From: Acinetobacter tibetensis | Lineage (GTDB): Bacteria > Pseudomonadota > Gammaproteobacteria > Pseudomonadales > Moraxellaceae | DNA: 64,000 bases | Direction of reading: 5' to 3' | NCBI RefSeq assembly: GCF_023824315.1 | Contig: NZ_CP098732.1 | Coordinates: forward strand, 1,488,001-1,552,000 | Shown here: positions 46,301 to 54,717 of the stretch, piece by piece | How positions within the stretch are numbered: the first letter of the stretch is position 1 | How the letters are laid out: the number at the start of each line of letters is the position of its first letter | Notes under the pieces: generated by a model | What the model saw: only the letters and a program-made list of their open reading frames with translations | Told to the model about the DNA's origin: nothing | Database searches by the model: none | Position numbers and translations under genes: made by a program

Positions 46301-47096
46301 GCTTAATTGAGATACCCGGGCCACTATAAACGTCTTTATCTGTAGATGCTTGACCAATTGCATGAATTGCATTGGTGTAGTCATTGAAATAACGTTCTGC
46401 ATCGTGATCTGTTAATGCAGCTTCACCCAACATGTCGTATGAATAACGGAAACCTTTATCTTCTAGACGTTCAGCGTTGCTTAAAGCTTCTTTAATGGTT
46501 TCACCAGTAACGAACTGTTCGCCCATCATACGCATAGCAACGTCTACTGCTTTACGGATTACGCCACGACCACTACGTGCAATTAAGCCAGTCAGCATAC
46601 TCGAAAGACTGGCTTGCTTCGGTGTTTCCATCAGCATACCTGTTAACATTAAGCCCCACGCAGCGGCATTAACGAACATTAGGTTGCTTTGACCAATGTG
46701 ATCTTTCCAGTTACCTTGGTTAATTTTGTCACGGATGAGTAAATCACGCGTTGCAGTATCAGGAATACGTAATAACGCTTCAGCAAGACACATAAGCGCA
46801 ATACCTTCTTGAGAAGATAAAGAAAACTCTTGTAATAGTCCTTGTACGATACCTGCTTTACCCGCAGAACTTTTACGCTCACGTAACGTGTGTGCAAGGT
46901 TAAAAGCTAAGTCTTGAATACGTGTATTCAATTCATCTGAAATTTTGCTATGCTCAAGTAGATTTTCAACACATTCAGATTCGGCACGGCGCCAAGCAGT
47001 GTTAATTTCTGTTTCGTAAGCGGTCTTTTCTTTGAAAAGCGTAATGTAGTCTTGATGAGGCTTTGTTCCATCAATTGGGGAGATGATCGTATTCAT
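43347..47096 (-). CDS. putA: Bifunctional proline dehydrogenase/P5C dehydrogenase without the DNA-binding domain
   Basis: 1249-aa enzyme that oxidises proline to glutamate in two steps, with FAD and NAD+. It begins directly with the PRODH part; the ~50-residue N-terminal ribbon-helix-helix repressor domain of E. coli PutA (1320 aa) is missing. PRODH motifs: LKISALHPRYQ-like SIKLSALHPRY and LMIRLVKGAYWDSEIK. P5CDH motifs: SPWNFPLAIF, ETGGQNAMIVDSS, catalytic Cys in SAGQRCSALRILC, and GTGPKAGGP. A ~150-residue C-terminal domain follows. Control is therefore likely by the divergent Lrp-type gene. Located between a terminator and a divergent promoter region. Confidence 0.96.
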   Translation of the reverse strand: MNTIISPIDGTKPHQDYITLFKEKTAYETEINTAWRRAESECVENLLEHSKISDELNTRIQDLAFNLAHTLRERKSSAGKAGIVQGLLQEFSLSSQEGIALMCLAEALLRIPDTATRDLLIRDKINQGNWKDHIGQSNLMFVNAAAWGLMLTGMLMETPKQASLSSMLTGLIARSGRGVIRKAVDVAMRMMGEQFVTGETIKEALSNAERLEDKGFRYSYDMLGEAALTDHDAERYFNDYTNAIHAIGQASTDKDVYSGPGISIKLSALHPRYQRSQTERVHNELYSKVLELARLAKNYNIGLNIDAEESERLELSLELLERLCFEPELADWKGIGFVIQAYQKRCFYVVDYVVDLAKRSNKRLMIRLVKGAYWDSEIKKAQIEGMTDYPVFTRKVHTDLSYIACARKLLAAPEQIYPQFATHNAQTVATIYELAKPEQYYVGQYEFQCLHGMGEPLYEQVVGPKSEKKLNVPCRIYAPVGTHETLLAYLVRRLLENGANTSFVNRIADKSLKIQDLIENPREAILTAAKQEQAVGLKHPAIPLPKNLYGALRHNSSGVDLANDSELLSLDTTVQNLMSQQWAAQSMGPSLAEIAASAEVAVINPAVHTDKVGSVKEASAEHVNLALTNAANAQAAWVNTPKNERAACLNRAADIMESRIQELMVLLCRESGKTYANAIAEVREAVDFLRYYAAQCTNLATNAQIESLGTVLCISPWNFPLAIFSGQISAALVAGNTVIAKPAEQTPLIASLAIQMLWEAGVPEAVVQLIPGRGETVGAQLSADPRIQGIMFTGSTEVAKILQKTVAKRLGTNGQPIPLIAETGGQNAMIVDSSALTEQVILDVVNSAYDSAGQRCSALRILCVQEDNAESVIRMLKGAMKQLTVGNPALLKTDIGPVIDAEAQTNIQNHIQKMRGKGYAVHQFMHNDNADASLTQGTFIPPTLIELPNLNDLEREVFGPVLHVIRYPQGNVKAVVDQINAKGYGLTMGLHTRIDETINTVISTSEVGNLYINRNIVGAVVGVQPFGGEGLSGTGPKAGGPLYLYRLMQECSAKQLSTPFAVGKVLQPAPKNEVYEQFSAWVKQQFPQVKLPEVPALASGQVYELNGPTGESNQYTIVARHCVLSLAEQEQDQLVQLNAIFAVGSQAAVLADNVFALKHLSSMPKAVAQQFKVIQSIATGDFDAVLHHGTTTQVLELQATIAQRSGAIVGITHLQPAEQNIPVERLVIERAISINTAAAGGNASLMTLN

Positions 47097-47214
47097 GCCA
47101 ACTTCCTGTGACTGAAAAGATTGAGTTAAGCAAATTGCCGTATATAATTAATGATCACAGAAATAAACCCGAATAACTCACTATACTTTCCCTTATTTTT
47201 AGAGATTAATTCAG
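47097..47214. promoter_or_regulatory. Divergent putA / lrp-type regulator promoter region
   Basis: 118-bp spacer between the two divergent start codons. It must contain both promoters and presumably the regulator's binding sites. I cannot assign exact boxes. Confidence 0.5.
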
Positions 47215-47706
47215 ATGTCTAGCCAAATTTTATCGCTTGATCGAACGGATATTAAAATTTTAGATATTCTGCAAAACGATGGAAGAATATCGAATATTAA
47301 ATTGGCTGAAGAGGTGAATCTATCTCCTACGGCTGTGCTTGCAAGGGTACAGAAGCTCAGTAAAGATGGATTTATTCTTGGCTATGAAGCCAAGTTAAAT
47401 GCAGCGATGCTAAACTCAAATTTTGTGGTCTTTGTAGAAATTTTACTCGATAAAACCACGCCAAATGTATTAGATGAGTTCTGCGAGGCTGTGATGCAGT
47501 ATCCAGAAATTGTTGAATGTCACATGACCAGTGGTGGATTTGATTTTGTTGTAAAGATTCGCTGCGCCAGTATGGAAGAGTTTCGTAAAATTTCAGGGCA
47601 GGTGCTTTGGCAGTTGCCAGGAATTAAAGAAACCAGAAGCTATCCTGTTATGGAAGTTATTAAAGAAAGCGCTAAGCTTAACCTGAAAATTAAAAAGAGT
47701 AGATAA
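47215..47706 (+). CDS. Lrp/AsnC-family regulator, PutR-like activator of putA
   Basis: 163-aa regulator: winged HTH (residues ~8-60; ILDILQNDGRISNIKLAEEVNLSPTAVLARV) and a C-terminal RAM ligand-binding domain (VVFVEILLDK...MTSGGFDFVVKI). Such genes next to a putA that lacks the RHH domain commonly activate it in response to proline (PutR of Agrobacterium/Rhodobacter, also BkdR-like). Divergent placement across 118 bp supports this. The gene name is not settled for this genus, so none is given. Confidence 0.9.
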   Translation: MSSQILSLDRTDIKILDILQNDGRISNIKLAEEVNLSPTAVLARVQKLSKDGFILGYEAKLNAAMLNSNFVVFVEILLDKTTPNVLDEFCEAVMQYPEIVECHMTSGGFDFVVKIRCASMEEFRKISGQVLWQLPGIKETRSYPVMEVIKESAKLNLKIKKSR

Positions 47707-47707
47707 A

Positions 47708-47737
47708 AATAAAGGGGCATTAAGCCCCTTTATTTTT
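47708..47737. terminator. Bidirectional terminator between the lrp-type gene and putP
   Basis: AATAAAGGGGC-attaa-GCCCCTTTATTTTT. Confidence 0.92.
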
Positions 47738-47751
47738 AACTTGGTAAAGAA

Positions 47752-49263
47752 TTATTTATTCTTCAACTCTGCCATTTCACTTTTGTAAAAGGCATCTGCT
47801 TTTTCAAAACGTTCAATAACTTCTTGCTCAGGTGCTTTGCCAAGAAGGCTAACAACGATAATGCTGATGAAAGATAGAATGAAGCCTGGAATAATTTCAT
47901 ACAAGCCAGTGTCACCCATTGTATTCTTCCATACGATTACGGTAATTGCACCGACAAGAATACCCACGATTGCACTGTTTAGCGTCATACGCTTCCAGAA
48001 CAAAGACAAGATAATCAATGGACCAAATGCAGCACCAAAACCCGCCCAAGCATAAGCCACTAAACCTAAAACTTTACTGTCTGGGTTTTGAGCAAGAATA
48101 ATTGCAAGGATGGAAATACCGACAACCATCAAACGACCAACCCAAACCAATTCATTTTGCGTTGCATTTTTACGGATGAATACTTTGTACAAATCTTCAG
48201 TTAACGTACTAGAGCAAACTAAAAGCTGACAGCTTAAAGTACTCATAACAGCAGAAAGAATTGCGGCAAGAATAATACCCGCCACCCATGGATTAAATAA
48301 AATTTTATTTAACTCCATGAAGATTGTTTCTGGGTTCTGAGAAACAACGGCTGCAAGTTCTGGATGTTGCTGGAAGTAAGCGATACCGATAAAGCCAGTA
48401 CCTACTGCACCACCAAGACATAAAATCATCCAAGCCATACCAATACGACGTGCCGCTGGAATGGTTTTTACAGAATCGGCTGCCATAAAGCGTACCAGAA
48501 TATGCGGTTGCCCAAAATAGCCTAAACCCCATGCCATTGAAGATAGAATGGCAACGGTACTCAAACCTTCAAGCATATTCCACGCTTGCGGGCGAGCAGC
48601 TTCAAGCAATACACCAAACTGTTGACTATGGTCGTCAATAGCAAGGTAAGCAATCATTGGCATTAACAATAATGCAAAAATCATTAAGCCTGCTTGGAAG
48701 GTATCCGTCCAACTTACTGCAAGGAACCCACCAATACATACATATGAAATTGTTGCGAGTGCACCAATCCAAAGGGCAGTAGAGTAGTCCCATCCAAATA
48801 AACTTTCGAATAAGCGTGCGCCAGCAACCATGCCTGAAGCACAGTAAATAGCAAAGAAGATTAGAATTACCAATGCGGAAATAATACGTAACACACGTTT
48901 TTTGTCGCCGAAACGACCAGTGAAATAATCTGGTAAAGTGAGTGCATTATTTTGAAATTCAGTGTGAACACGTAAACGTCCTGCCACTAAAAGCCAGTTT
49001 AGCCATGCACCGATAATTAGACCAATAGCAATCCATGCTTCAGAAAGACCAGAGAGATAAATTGCTCCTGGCAAACCCATGAGTAACCAACCACTCATGT
49101 CCGATGCGCCTGCAGAAAGTGCAGTTACAACGCTTCCAAGACTACGTCCACCCAAAATGTAGTCAGAGAAATCTGAAGTTGCCTTATAAGCATATAGGCC
49201 AATACCGACCATTGCGATAATGTAAAAAATAAAGGTGATTAATGTAGGGTTCACTTGACTCAT
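47752..49263 (-). CDS. putP: Sodium/proline symporter
   Basis: 503-aa inner-membrane symporter of the SSS family, about 13 helices, taking up proline with Na+. The start at 49263 (MSQVNPTLITF) has AAAGGA upstream; an extension of 18 codons lacks this. Motifs: the N-terminal DYILGGRSLGSVVTALSAGASDMSGWLLMG split over helices 2-3, AGARLFESLFGWDY, and GQPHILVRFMAADS. The size and these segments match E. coli PutP (502 aa). It completes the locus with putA and the Lrp-type regulator. Confidence 0.96.
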   Translation of the reverse strand: MSQVNPTLITFIFYIIAMVGIGLYAYKATSDFSDYILGGRSLGSVVTALSAGASDMSGWLLMGLPGAIYLSGLSEAWIAIGLIIGAWLNWLLVAGRLRVHTEFQNNALTLPDYFTGRFGDKKRVLRIISALVILIFFAIYCASGMVAGARLFESLFGWDYSTALWIGALATISYVCIGGFLAVSWTDTFQAGLMIFALLLMPMIAYLAIDDHSQQFGVLLEAARPQAWNMLEGLSTVAILSSMAWGLGYFGQPHILVRFMAADSVKTIPAARRIGMAWMILCLGGAVGTGFIGIAYFQQHPELAAVVSQNPETIFMELNKILFNPWVAGIILAAILSAVMSTLSCQLLVCSSTLTEDLYKVFIRKNATQNELVWVGRLMVVGISILAIILAQNPDSKVLGLVAYAWAGFGAAFGPLIILSLFWKRMTLNSAIVGILVGAITVIVWKNTMGDTGLYEIIPGFILSFISIIVVSLLGKAPEQEVIERFEKADAFYKSEMAELKNK

Positions 49264-49983
49264 ATGCCCATCCTTTGTCTTCAAACCATCAATCCAAGAT
49301 GATTTTTTGAGCTGCAATAGCGAGGAGGTGATTCAATCATAAAAGCAAAATTACTTACTGTTACATTTCTAGGGTGTTTATAGTCGTTTTATGTAGTGAA
49401 ATGTAATTTTAGTTACAAAACTAAAAATGACAAAAAATCATACTGAGCATATGTAAAATGGGCTTTTTAAAAGAATGAATGCTTTAAAAAGATGATTATT
49501 CACCATATTTGATGGTAATTTAATTTATAAAGATGCAATTTCTGTAAAAAAATGATTTTGTTTACATAAAATAACAATAAGCTTTAGCTCTATTTATAAG
49601 AAATATTAGTTAGATAGCTTTAATTGACTCTTGCTTTTGCAGCAAAGGAGTCATGAAATTTAAAAATTAAGATTTTTAGAGCAATTTAGATATTGCTATA
49701 TTTTTCAAATAAATTTAGCAAGGTTAGATTTTATTCTTCTATATTCTACATTTGTATAATTATTCTATTAAATTTTTGTGATCACTTGGTTTCAATGTCA
49801 CAAAGAAACAGGATGAAGAAAATTATTCATTTGGTTTTCGTTTATAGAAGTAAAAACCTAGTTTTAACACAATATTTGTATGGCACTTTTTTCGAGTTGC
49901 TGATGTAAATTTATAAAAGTGAATATCAAATGTCCTGTTGGACAAGAGACTCAGGTATTTGCACTATATAATAGTCATTCAAA
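49264..49983. other. 720-bp AT-rich intergenic region upstream of putP
   Basis: No gene is supported. The stretch is very AT-rich and has stops in all frames at short range. A weak inverted repeat TGACTC...GAGTCA lies at 49625-49653. The frame 49693-49908 has poor composition and no ribosome site. A TATAAT-like box near 49967-49972 may serve the gene at 50005. Confidence 0.5.
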
Positions 49984-50004
49984 ATGTTGTCGGGGTGTGC
50001 TGAG

Positions 50005-50361
50005 ATGCTAAATAAGCTGAAAGATGTATTTAAAAGTTCTAAAGTAAAAGAGGAAGAGGCTTATCTGCAAGAACATGCGATCCAGTTTAATCCACAACAG
50101 GGCTATATTGTAGATGAAATTGTTCTAAATCAGGAATTGTCTGAACGGCTAGAATACTTTTCTAACCGTCGTTTAAATAAGTTTGATGATTTACAAGCTC
50201 TTTATTACGCAGCTATGTTAATTAATGAAAAAATTGATTTGGAAATTACACAGCAGAAATTTGTCGCACGTTTAGGCAATACGGAAGAAAACCTGCTCCA
50301 ATTTAAAAGCATTGTAAAAAAACTGAACGATTACTATCGTAATTTTATTCGAGATAAATAG
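50005..50361 (+). CDS. Hypothetical protein, predicted helical
   Basis: 118 aa from the ATG at 50005; the frame is open to another ATG at 49984 that would add 7 residues. No signal peptide or membrane segment. Composition is charged, with an alpha-helical pattern (YLQEHAIQFNPQQGYIVDEIVLN, then LNKFDDLQALYYAAMLINEKIDLEITQQ). I recognise no family. It is isolated between a long AT-rich region and mfd, with 180 bp before mfd. Confidence 0.6.
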   Translation: MLNKLKDVFKSSKVKEEEAYLQEHAIQFNPQQGYIVDEIVLNQELSERLEYFSNRRLNKFDDLQALYYAAMLINEKIDLEITQQKFVARLGNTEENLLQFKSIVKKLNDYYRNFIRDK

Positions 50362-50541
50362 TCGTCGAACATGAGTGAGGATAATTTTCTACCCCAAGCA
50401 TGCATTTTTCAATGTAATCATCACGTATGTTGTCATCGCTATGTTGGATTCAGTGACTATATAACTGCATAAAAATTTTATGTACTTTTAGCTGCATGAT
50501 AAGATTGTAATTAAGTGACTTATCTCTAAAAAGCGATCTAC

Positions 50542-53500
50542 ATGTTCGAACAAGAAATTGCTCAACTCAATCTGTCTAAGTTGAAAGCAGGTGACAAACG
50601 CTGGATTGGACAATTACAAGGTTCAGCTGCTGCACTATTATTTAAAGAAATCTCAAAACAACATCAGCAACTTTTTATTCTTGTTGCACGAAATAGTCAG
50701 CACTTAGCACAGTTGGAAAGTGAGCTTGAATTTTATGGGCTAAAGCCAACTATTTTTCCAGATTGGGAAATCTTACCTTACGACCGTTTATCTCCTCATC
50801 AAGATATTGTTTCGGAACGTTTGGCCATTTTATCTAATATGCCGCAACAAGGGGTATTATTGGTTTCCGCCTCGACCTTGGCACAGCGTGTTGCACCAAC
50901 GTCTTGGGTGTTGGGGGAACATTTTGATATTCAGATTGGACAAAAATTTGATATTGAAAAGCAAAAACTGCGCTTGATTCAGGCAGGCTATCATCTGGTC
51001 GATACCGTATATGATCATGGTGAATTTGCTGTGCGCGGCAGTATTATGGATATTTTTGCATCTGGGCAAAATTCACCGATACGAATCGATCTTTTTGATG
51101 ATGAAATCGAAAGTTTAAAATTTTTTGATCCTGAAACCCAACGTACCACGCAAAACTTAGAAAAATTTAGTGTACTCCCTGCAAAAGAATTTCCATTAAA
51201 AGAAGCGCGTTCTTTATTTAGAGACCGTTATGCTGAAAGTTTTCCAACAGCAAATCCGAAAAAGAATCCAATTTATCAAGATGTACTGGAAGGAATTTCT
51301 TCGCCAGGCATAGAGTTTTATTTACCGCTTTTTTTCAATAAGTCTTTGATGCAAAGTCAAAGTACGCTTATGGCATATTTACCACGGAATGGCATTGTCA
51401 TTACAGATAATGGCTTAGATGAGGGGATATCGAGCTTCTGGAAAGAAGTTTTACGCCGTTATGAGGACCGTCGTCATAATGTTGATCATCCGATCTTGCC
51501 ACCAGAAGAGCTATTCCTTTCACCCAACGTTGTTTTAGAGCAATTAAATAAATTTGCTCGTGTTATTGCATCAACTGAAGCTATAGAAGAACGTGCAGGT
51601 GCAATCAATTTAGATACTGAAACTCCACCACGTTTAGCGGTTGACCCTAAGCAAGAAAAGCCTTTTGCTGCTGTAAAGCAATATTTAGATGCAGTTAATC
51701 ATCCAGTATTACTCGTCGCAGAAAGCGCAGGTCGGCGCGAAACTTTAAAAGATGCCTTGCGACCTTTTTTAGGGGATATTCCAAGTGTCGAGAGTTTTGC
51801 TGATTTCCAGCAATCTTTACAAGCAATTGCAATTACCAACGCGCCACTTGATCGCGGTCTGGTTGTTCGAGGGCAGTTGAGTGTAATTTCAGAAAATCAA
51901 CTCTATGAGCATCGTGTAGTACAGCGCCGACGTAAACGTCAGCAGGAAGTTTCTGAAGAGTTTTTAATTAAAAGTCTGACTGAACTGAGTATTGGTGCAC
52001 CTGTAGTGCATATTGATTATGGGGTTGGGCGTTATGCAGGTTTAGTCACACTAAGTATTGATGAGCAAGAGCATGAGTTTTTGCAACTTGATTATGCCGA
52101 TGCAGCCAAAGTTTATGTTCCTGTAACGAATCTACATTTAATCAGTAGATATAGTGGTGGTGATCCCGATTTAGCCCCATTACATAAATTGGGTACAGAT
52201 GCTTGGAATAAGGCAAAACGCAAAGCTTTAGAACAAATTCATGATGTGGCAGCAGAATTGCTACATATACAGGCACGTCGTCAATCTAAACCAGGCATCA
52301 GTTTTGAATTAGATCAAAGCTTATATATGCAATTTGCGAGCGGATTCGCATACGAAGAAACTTTAGATCAAGCCAATGCCATTGAAGCAACGTTGCATGA
52401 TATGCAATTGGCCAAACCTATGGATCGTTTGGTCTGTGGTGATGTTGGCTTTGGTAAAACTGAAGTTGCTATGCGTGCAGCATTTTTAGCAGTCCAAAAT
52501 AATAAGCAAGTTGCTGTATTGGTGCCAACCACGTTATTGGCTCAGCAGCACTTTGAGTCATTCAAAGACCGTTTTGCAGATTGGCCAATTCGTATAGAAG
52601 TATTATCCCGTTTTGGTTCCAGTAAAACTCATCTCAAAATTATTGAAGATTTGGCTGAGGGTAAAGTCGATATTGTGGTGGGTACCCACAAGATTCTGCA
52701 AGAGAATGTGCAATTTAAGAATCTCGGTCTAATGATTGTAGATGAAGAACATCGTTTTGGTGTGCGTGATAAAGAAAGAATCAAAGCAATGCGTGCCGAT
52801 GTGGATATGCTGACGCTTACAGCAACGCCAATTCCGCGGACTTTGAATATGGCATTTAGTGGTATGCGTGATTTATCAATTATTGCGACCCCACCTGCAC
52901 GCCGTTTAGCTGTAAAAACTTTTGTACAGGAGCACACGTCAGAATCAGTGAAAGAAGCCATTCTGCGTGAACTGCTGCGCGGTGGACAAGTTTACTTTTT
53001 GCATAATGAAGTTGAAACCATCGAAAGAGCGGCAGAAAGTCTTCGTGAACTTGTGCCCGAAGCACGCGTTGCGGTAGCACACGGGCAAATGCGAGAGCGC
53101 GAACTTGAACAAGTTATGCAGCAGTTTTACCATAAAGAATATAATGTTCTGGTCTGTTCAACCATTATTGAAACAGGGATTGATGTCCCAAATGCCAACA
53201 CAATTTTAATTGAACGTGCCGATAAGTTGGGATTGGCACAGTTACATCAACTGCGTGGACGTGTTGGACGTTCGCATCACCAAGCTTATGCCTATTTGTT
53301 AGTACCTTCCATTAAAGGACTAAAAGGTGATGCAGAAAAAAGACTCGATGCCATTCAACGTGCTGCAACCTTGGGTGCGGGTTTTATGTTGGCGACGGAA
53401 GATCTTGAAATTCGTGGTGCGGGTGAATTACTCGGTGAGCAGCAAAGCGGTTCTATGCAAGCAATTGGTTATAGCTTGTATATGGAAATGCTTGAAAAAG

Positions 53501-54000
53501 CGACCAAAGCCATTCAGAAGGGTAAAACACCAAACTTTGATGCACCGTTGTCATTAACGGCTGAGATCAATTTACATATGCCTGCATTAATTCCAGATGA
53601 TTATTTGGGGGACGTTCATCAACGACTTCTCTTCTATAAGCGTATTAGTAATACAGATCATCAAGAAAAACTCGATAATATTCGTATGGAATTGATTGAT
53701 CGTTTTGGTATTCCACCGCAACCTGTCAAGCAATTGTTTGCTGTACATCAGTTGCGTCTGAAAGCCGAACACCTAGGTATTACTAAAATCGATATTAATA
53801 CCAATGGTGGCTATATTGAATTTTCACAAGATACACCAGTGCAGGCGATGAGTATCATCAGTATGATGCAAAAACATCCGACCTTCTTCAGAATGGAAGG
53901 TGGTCAGCGCCTAAAAGTCATGGTGATGTTGGAAGATTTTCAAAAAAGAATCCAATTTATTAATGAGTTACTTGATAGTTTGATTAAAGAGTTAAATTAG
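50542..54000 (+). CDS. mfd: Transcription-repair coupling factor
   Basis: Mfd: an ATP-driven DNA translocase that removes RNA polymerase stalled at lesions and recruits UvrA. It is 1152 aa (E. coli 1148). N-terminal UvrB-like domains, the CarD-like RNA-polymerase interaction domain (PVVHIDYGVGRYAGL, about 490-560), then RecG-like motor motifs: Walker A GDVGFGKTEVAMRA, DEEH box in VDEEHRFGV, TATPIPRTLN, QLRGRVGRSHHQAYAYLL, and the C-terminal TRCF domain. Its 3' flank carries a 12-bp inverted repeat. Confidence 0.97.
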   Translation: MFEQEIAQLNLSKLKAGDKRWIGQLQGSAAALLFKEISKQHQQLFILVARNSQHLAQLESELEFYGLKPTIFPDWEILPYDRLSPHQDIVSERLAILSNMPQQGVLLVSASTLAQRVAPTSWVLGEHFDIQIGQKFDIEKQKLRLIQAGYHLVDTVYDHGEFAVRGSIMDIFASGQNSPIRIDLFDDEIESLKFFDPETQRTTQNLEKFSVLPAKEFPLKEARSLFRDRYAESFPTANPKKNPIYQDVLEGISSPGIEFYLPLFFNKSLMQSQSTLMAYLPRNGIVITDNGLDEGISSFWKEVLRRYEDRRHNVDHPILPPEELFLSPNVVLEQLNKFARVIASTEAIEERAGAINLDTETPPRLAVDPKQEKPFAAVKQYLDAVNHPVLLVAESAGRRETLKDALRPFLGDIPSVESFADFQQSLQAIAITNAPLDRGLVVRGQLSVISENQLYEHRVVQRRRKRQQEVSEEFLIKSLTELSIGAPVVHIDYGVGRYAGLVTLSIDEQEHEFLQLDYADAAKVYVPVTNLHLISRYSGGDPDLAPLHKLGTDAWNKAKRKALEQIHDVAAELLHIQARRQSKPGISFELDQSLYMQFASGFAYEETLDQANAIEATLHDMQLAKPMDRLVCGDVGFGKTEVAMRAAFLAVQNNKQVAVLVPTTLLAQQHFESFKDRFADWPIRIEVLSRFGSSKTHLKIIEDLAEGKVDIVVGTHKILQENVQFKNLGLMIVDEEHRFGVRDKERIKAMRADVDMLTLTATPIPRTLNMAFSGMRDLSIIATPPARRLAVKTFVQEHTSESVKEAILRELLRGGQVYFLHNEVETIERAAESLRELVPEARVAVAHGQMRERELEQVMQQFYHKEYNVLVCSTIIETGIDVPNANTILIERADKLGLAQLHQLRGRVGRSHHQAYAYLLVPSIKGLKGDAEKRLDAIQRAATLGAGFMLATEDLEIRGAGELLGEQQSGSMQAIGYSLYMEMLEKATKAIQKGKTPNFDAPLSLTAEINLHMPALIPDDYLGDVHQRLLFYKRISNTDHQEKLDNIRMELIDRFGIPPQPVKQLFAVHQLRLKAEHLGITKIDINTNGGYIEFSQDTPVQAMSIISMMQKHPTFFRMEGGQRLKVMVMLEDFQKRIQFINELLDSLIKELN

Positions 54001-54012
54001 TCTCTAGAGTGT

Positions 54013-54065
54013 GCTTCTTTGGCTTGACTTTCTAAAAGTAAGATTGGAGTGATAGCCAAAGAAGC
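54013..54065. repeat. Inverted repeat downstream of mfd
   Basis: GCTTCTTTGGCT at 54013-54024 and AGCCAAAGAAGC at 54054-54065, a perfect 12-bp inverted repeat with a 29-nt loop. There is no T run immediately after it, so it is not a classical terminator, though it may still end or protect the mfd transcript. Confidence 0.6.
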
Positions 54066-54223
54066 AATTGATTTATTTGGAAAAATTATTAAAGTGTTAA
54101 ATGTGATCAATATCATATAAAATAGTGATTTATTTGTAATGAAACACCTTTTATAGAATACTCAGCTCTAGTTTGATGTGATAGTATTAACCATCATTCT
54201 AATTTTCCATCATTTATAAAGAT

Positions 54224-54658
54224 ATGTTTAGTTTGCATCCACAACTTGCTCAAGATACGTTTTTTGTAGGCGATTTTCCGCTTTCTACATGTCGTTTAAT
54301 GAATGATATGCAGTTTCCTTGGCTTATTCTTATTCCACGTGTACCTGGAGTAACTGAGCTGTATGAATTGAGTCAGTCAGATCAAGAGCAGTTCTTGCGT
54401 GAATCAAGTTGGTTATCTAGTCAGCTTGCACGTGTATTCCGTGCTGATAAAATGAATGTTGCAGCATTAGGTAACATGGTTCCTCAGTTGCATTTCCATC
54501 ATGTTGTTCGTTATCAAAATGACGTGGCTTGGCCTAAACCAGTTTGGGGCACACCAGCAGTTCCATATACCAATGAAGTTCTTGCGCACATGCGTCAAAC
54601 ATTAATGCTTGCTCTACGTGGTCAAGGTGATATGCCATTTGACTGGCGCATGGATTGA
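54224..54658 (+). CDS. HIT-domain protein (QxHxH variant)
   Basis: 144-aa single-domain HIT-superfamily protein. The signature region reads VPQLHFHHVVRYQND: the first His of the canonical HxHxH is replaced by Gln while the middle (nucleophile) His and the third His remain. The flanking AWPKPVWG is typical of a proteobacterial HIT subgroup. Likely a small nucleotide or dinucleoside polyphosphate hydrolase or transferase, cytosolic. It stands before the cyclase gene with 59 bp between. Confidence 0.85.
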   Translation: MFSLHPQLAQDTFFVGDFPLSTCRLMNDMQFPWLILIPRVPGVTELYELSQSDQEQFLRESSWLSSQLARVFRADKMNVAALGNMVPQLHFHHVVRYQNDVAWPKPVWGTPAVPYTNEVLAHMRQTLMLALRGQGDMPFDWRMD

Positions 54659-54717
54659 TCCCAGAAAATCTTTGTTTATGGATGAATTGTGATTAGATTC
54701 GGGTTCTGGAGTAGGTA

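Noticed and set aside
49693..49908. 71-aa open frame in the AT-rich spacer
   Set aside because: It starts at TTG, has no ribosome site, and its hydrophobic, Phe/Ile/Leu-rich composition is what random AT-rich DNA produces.
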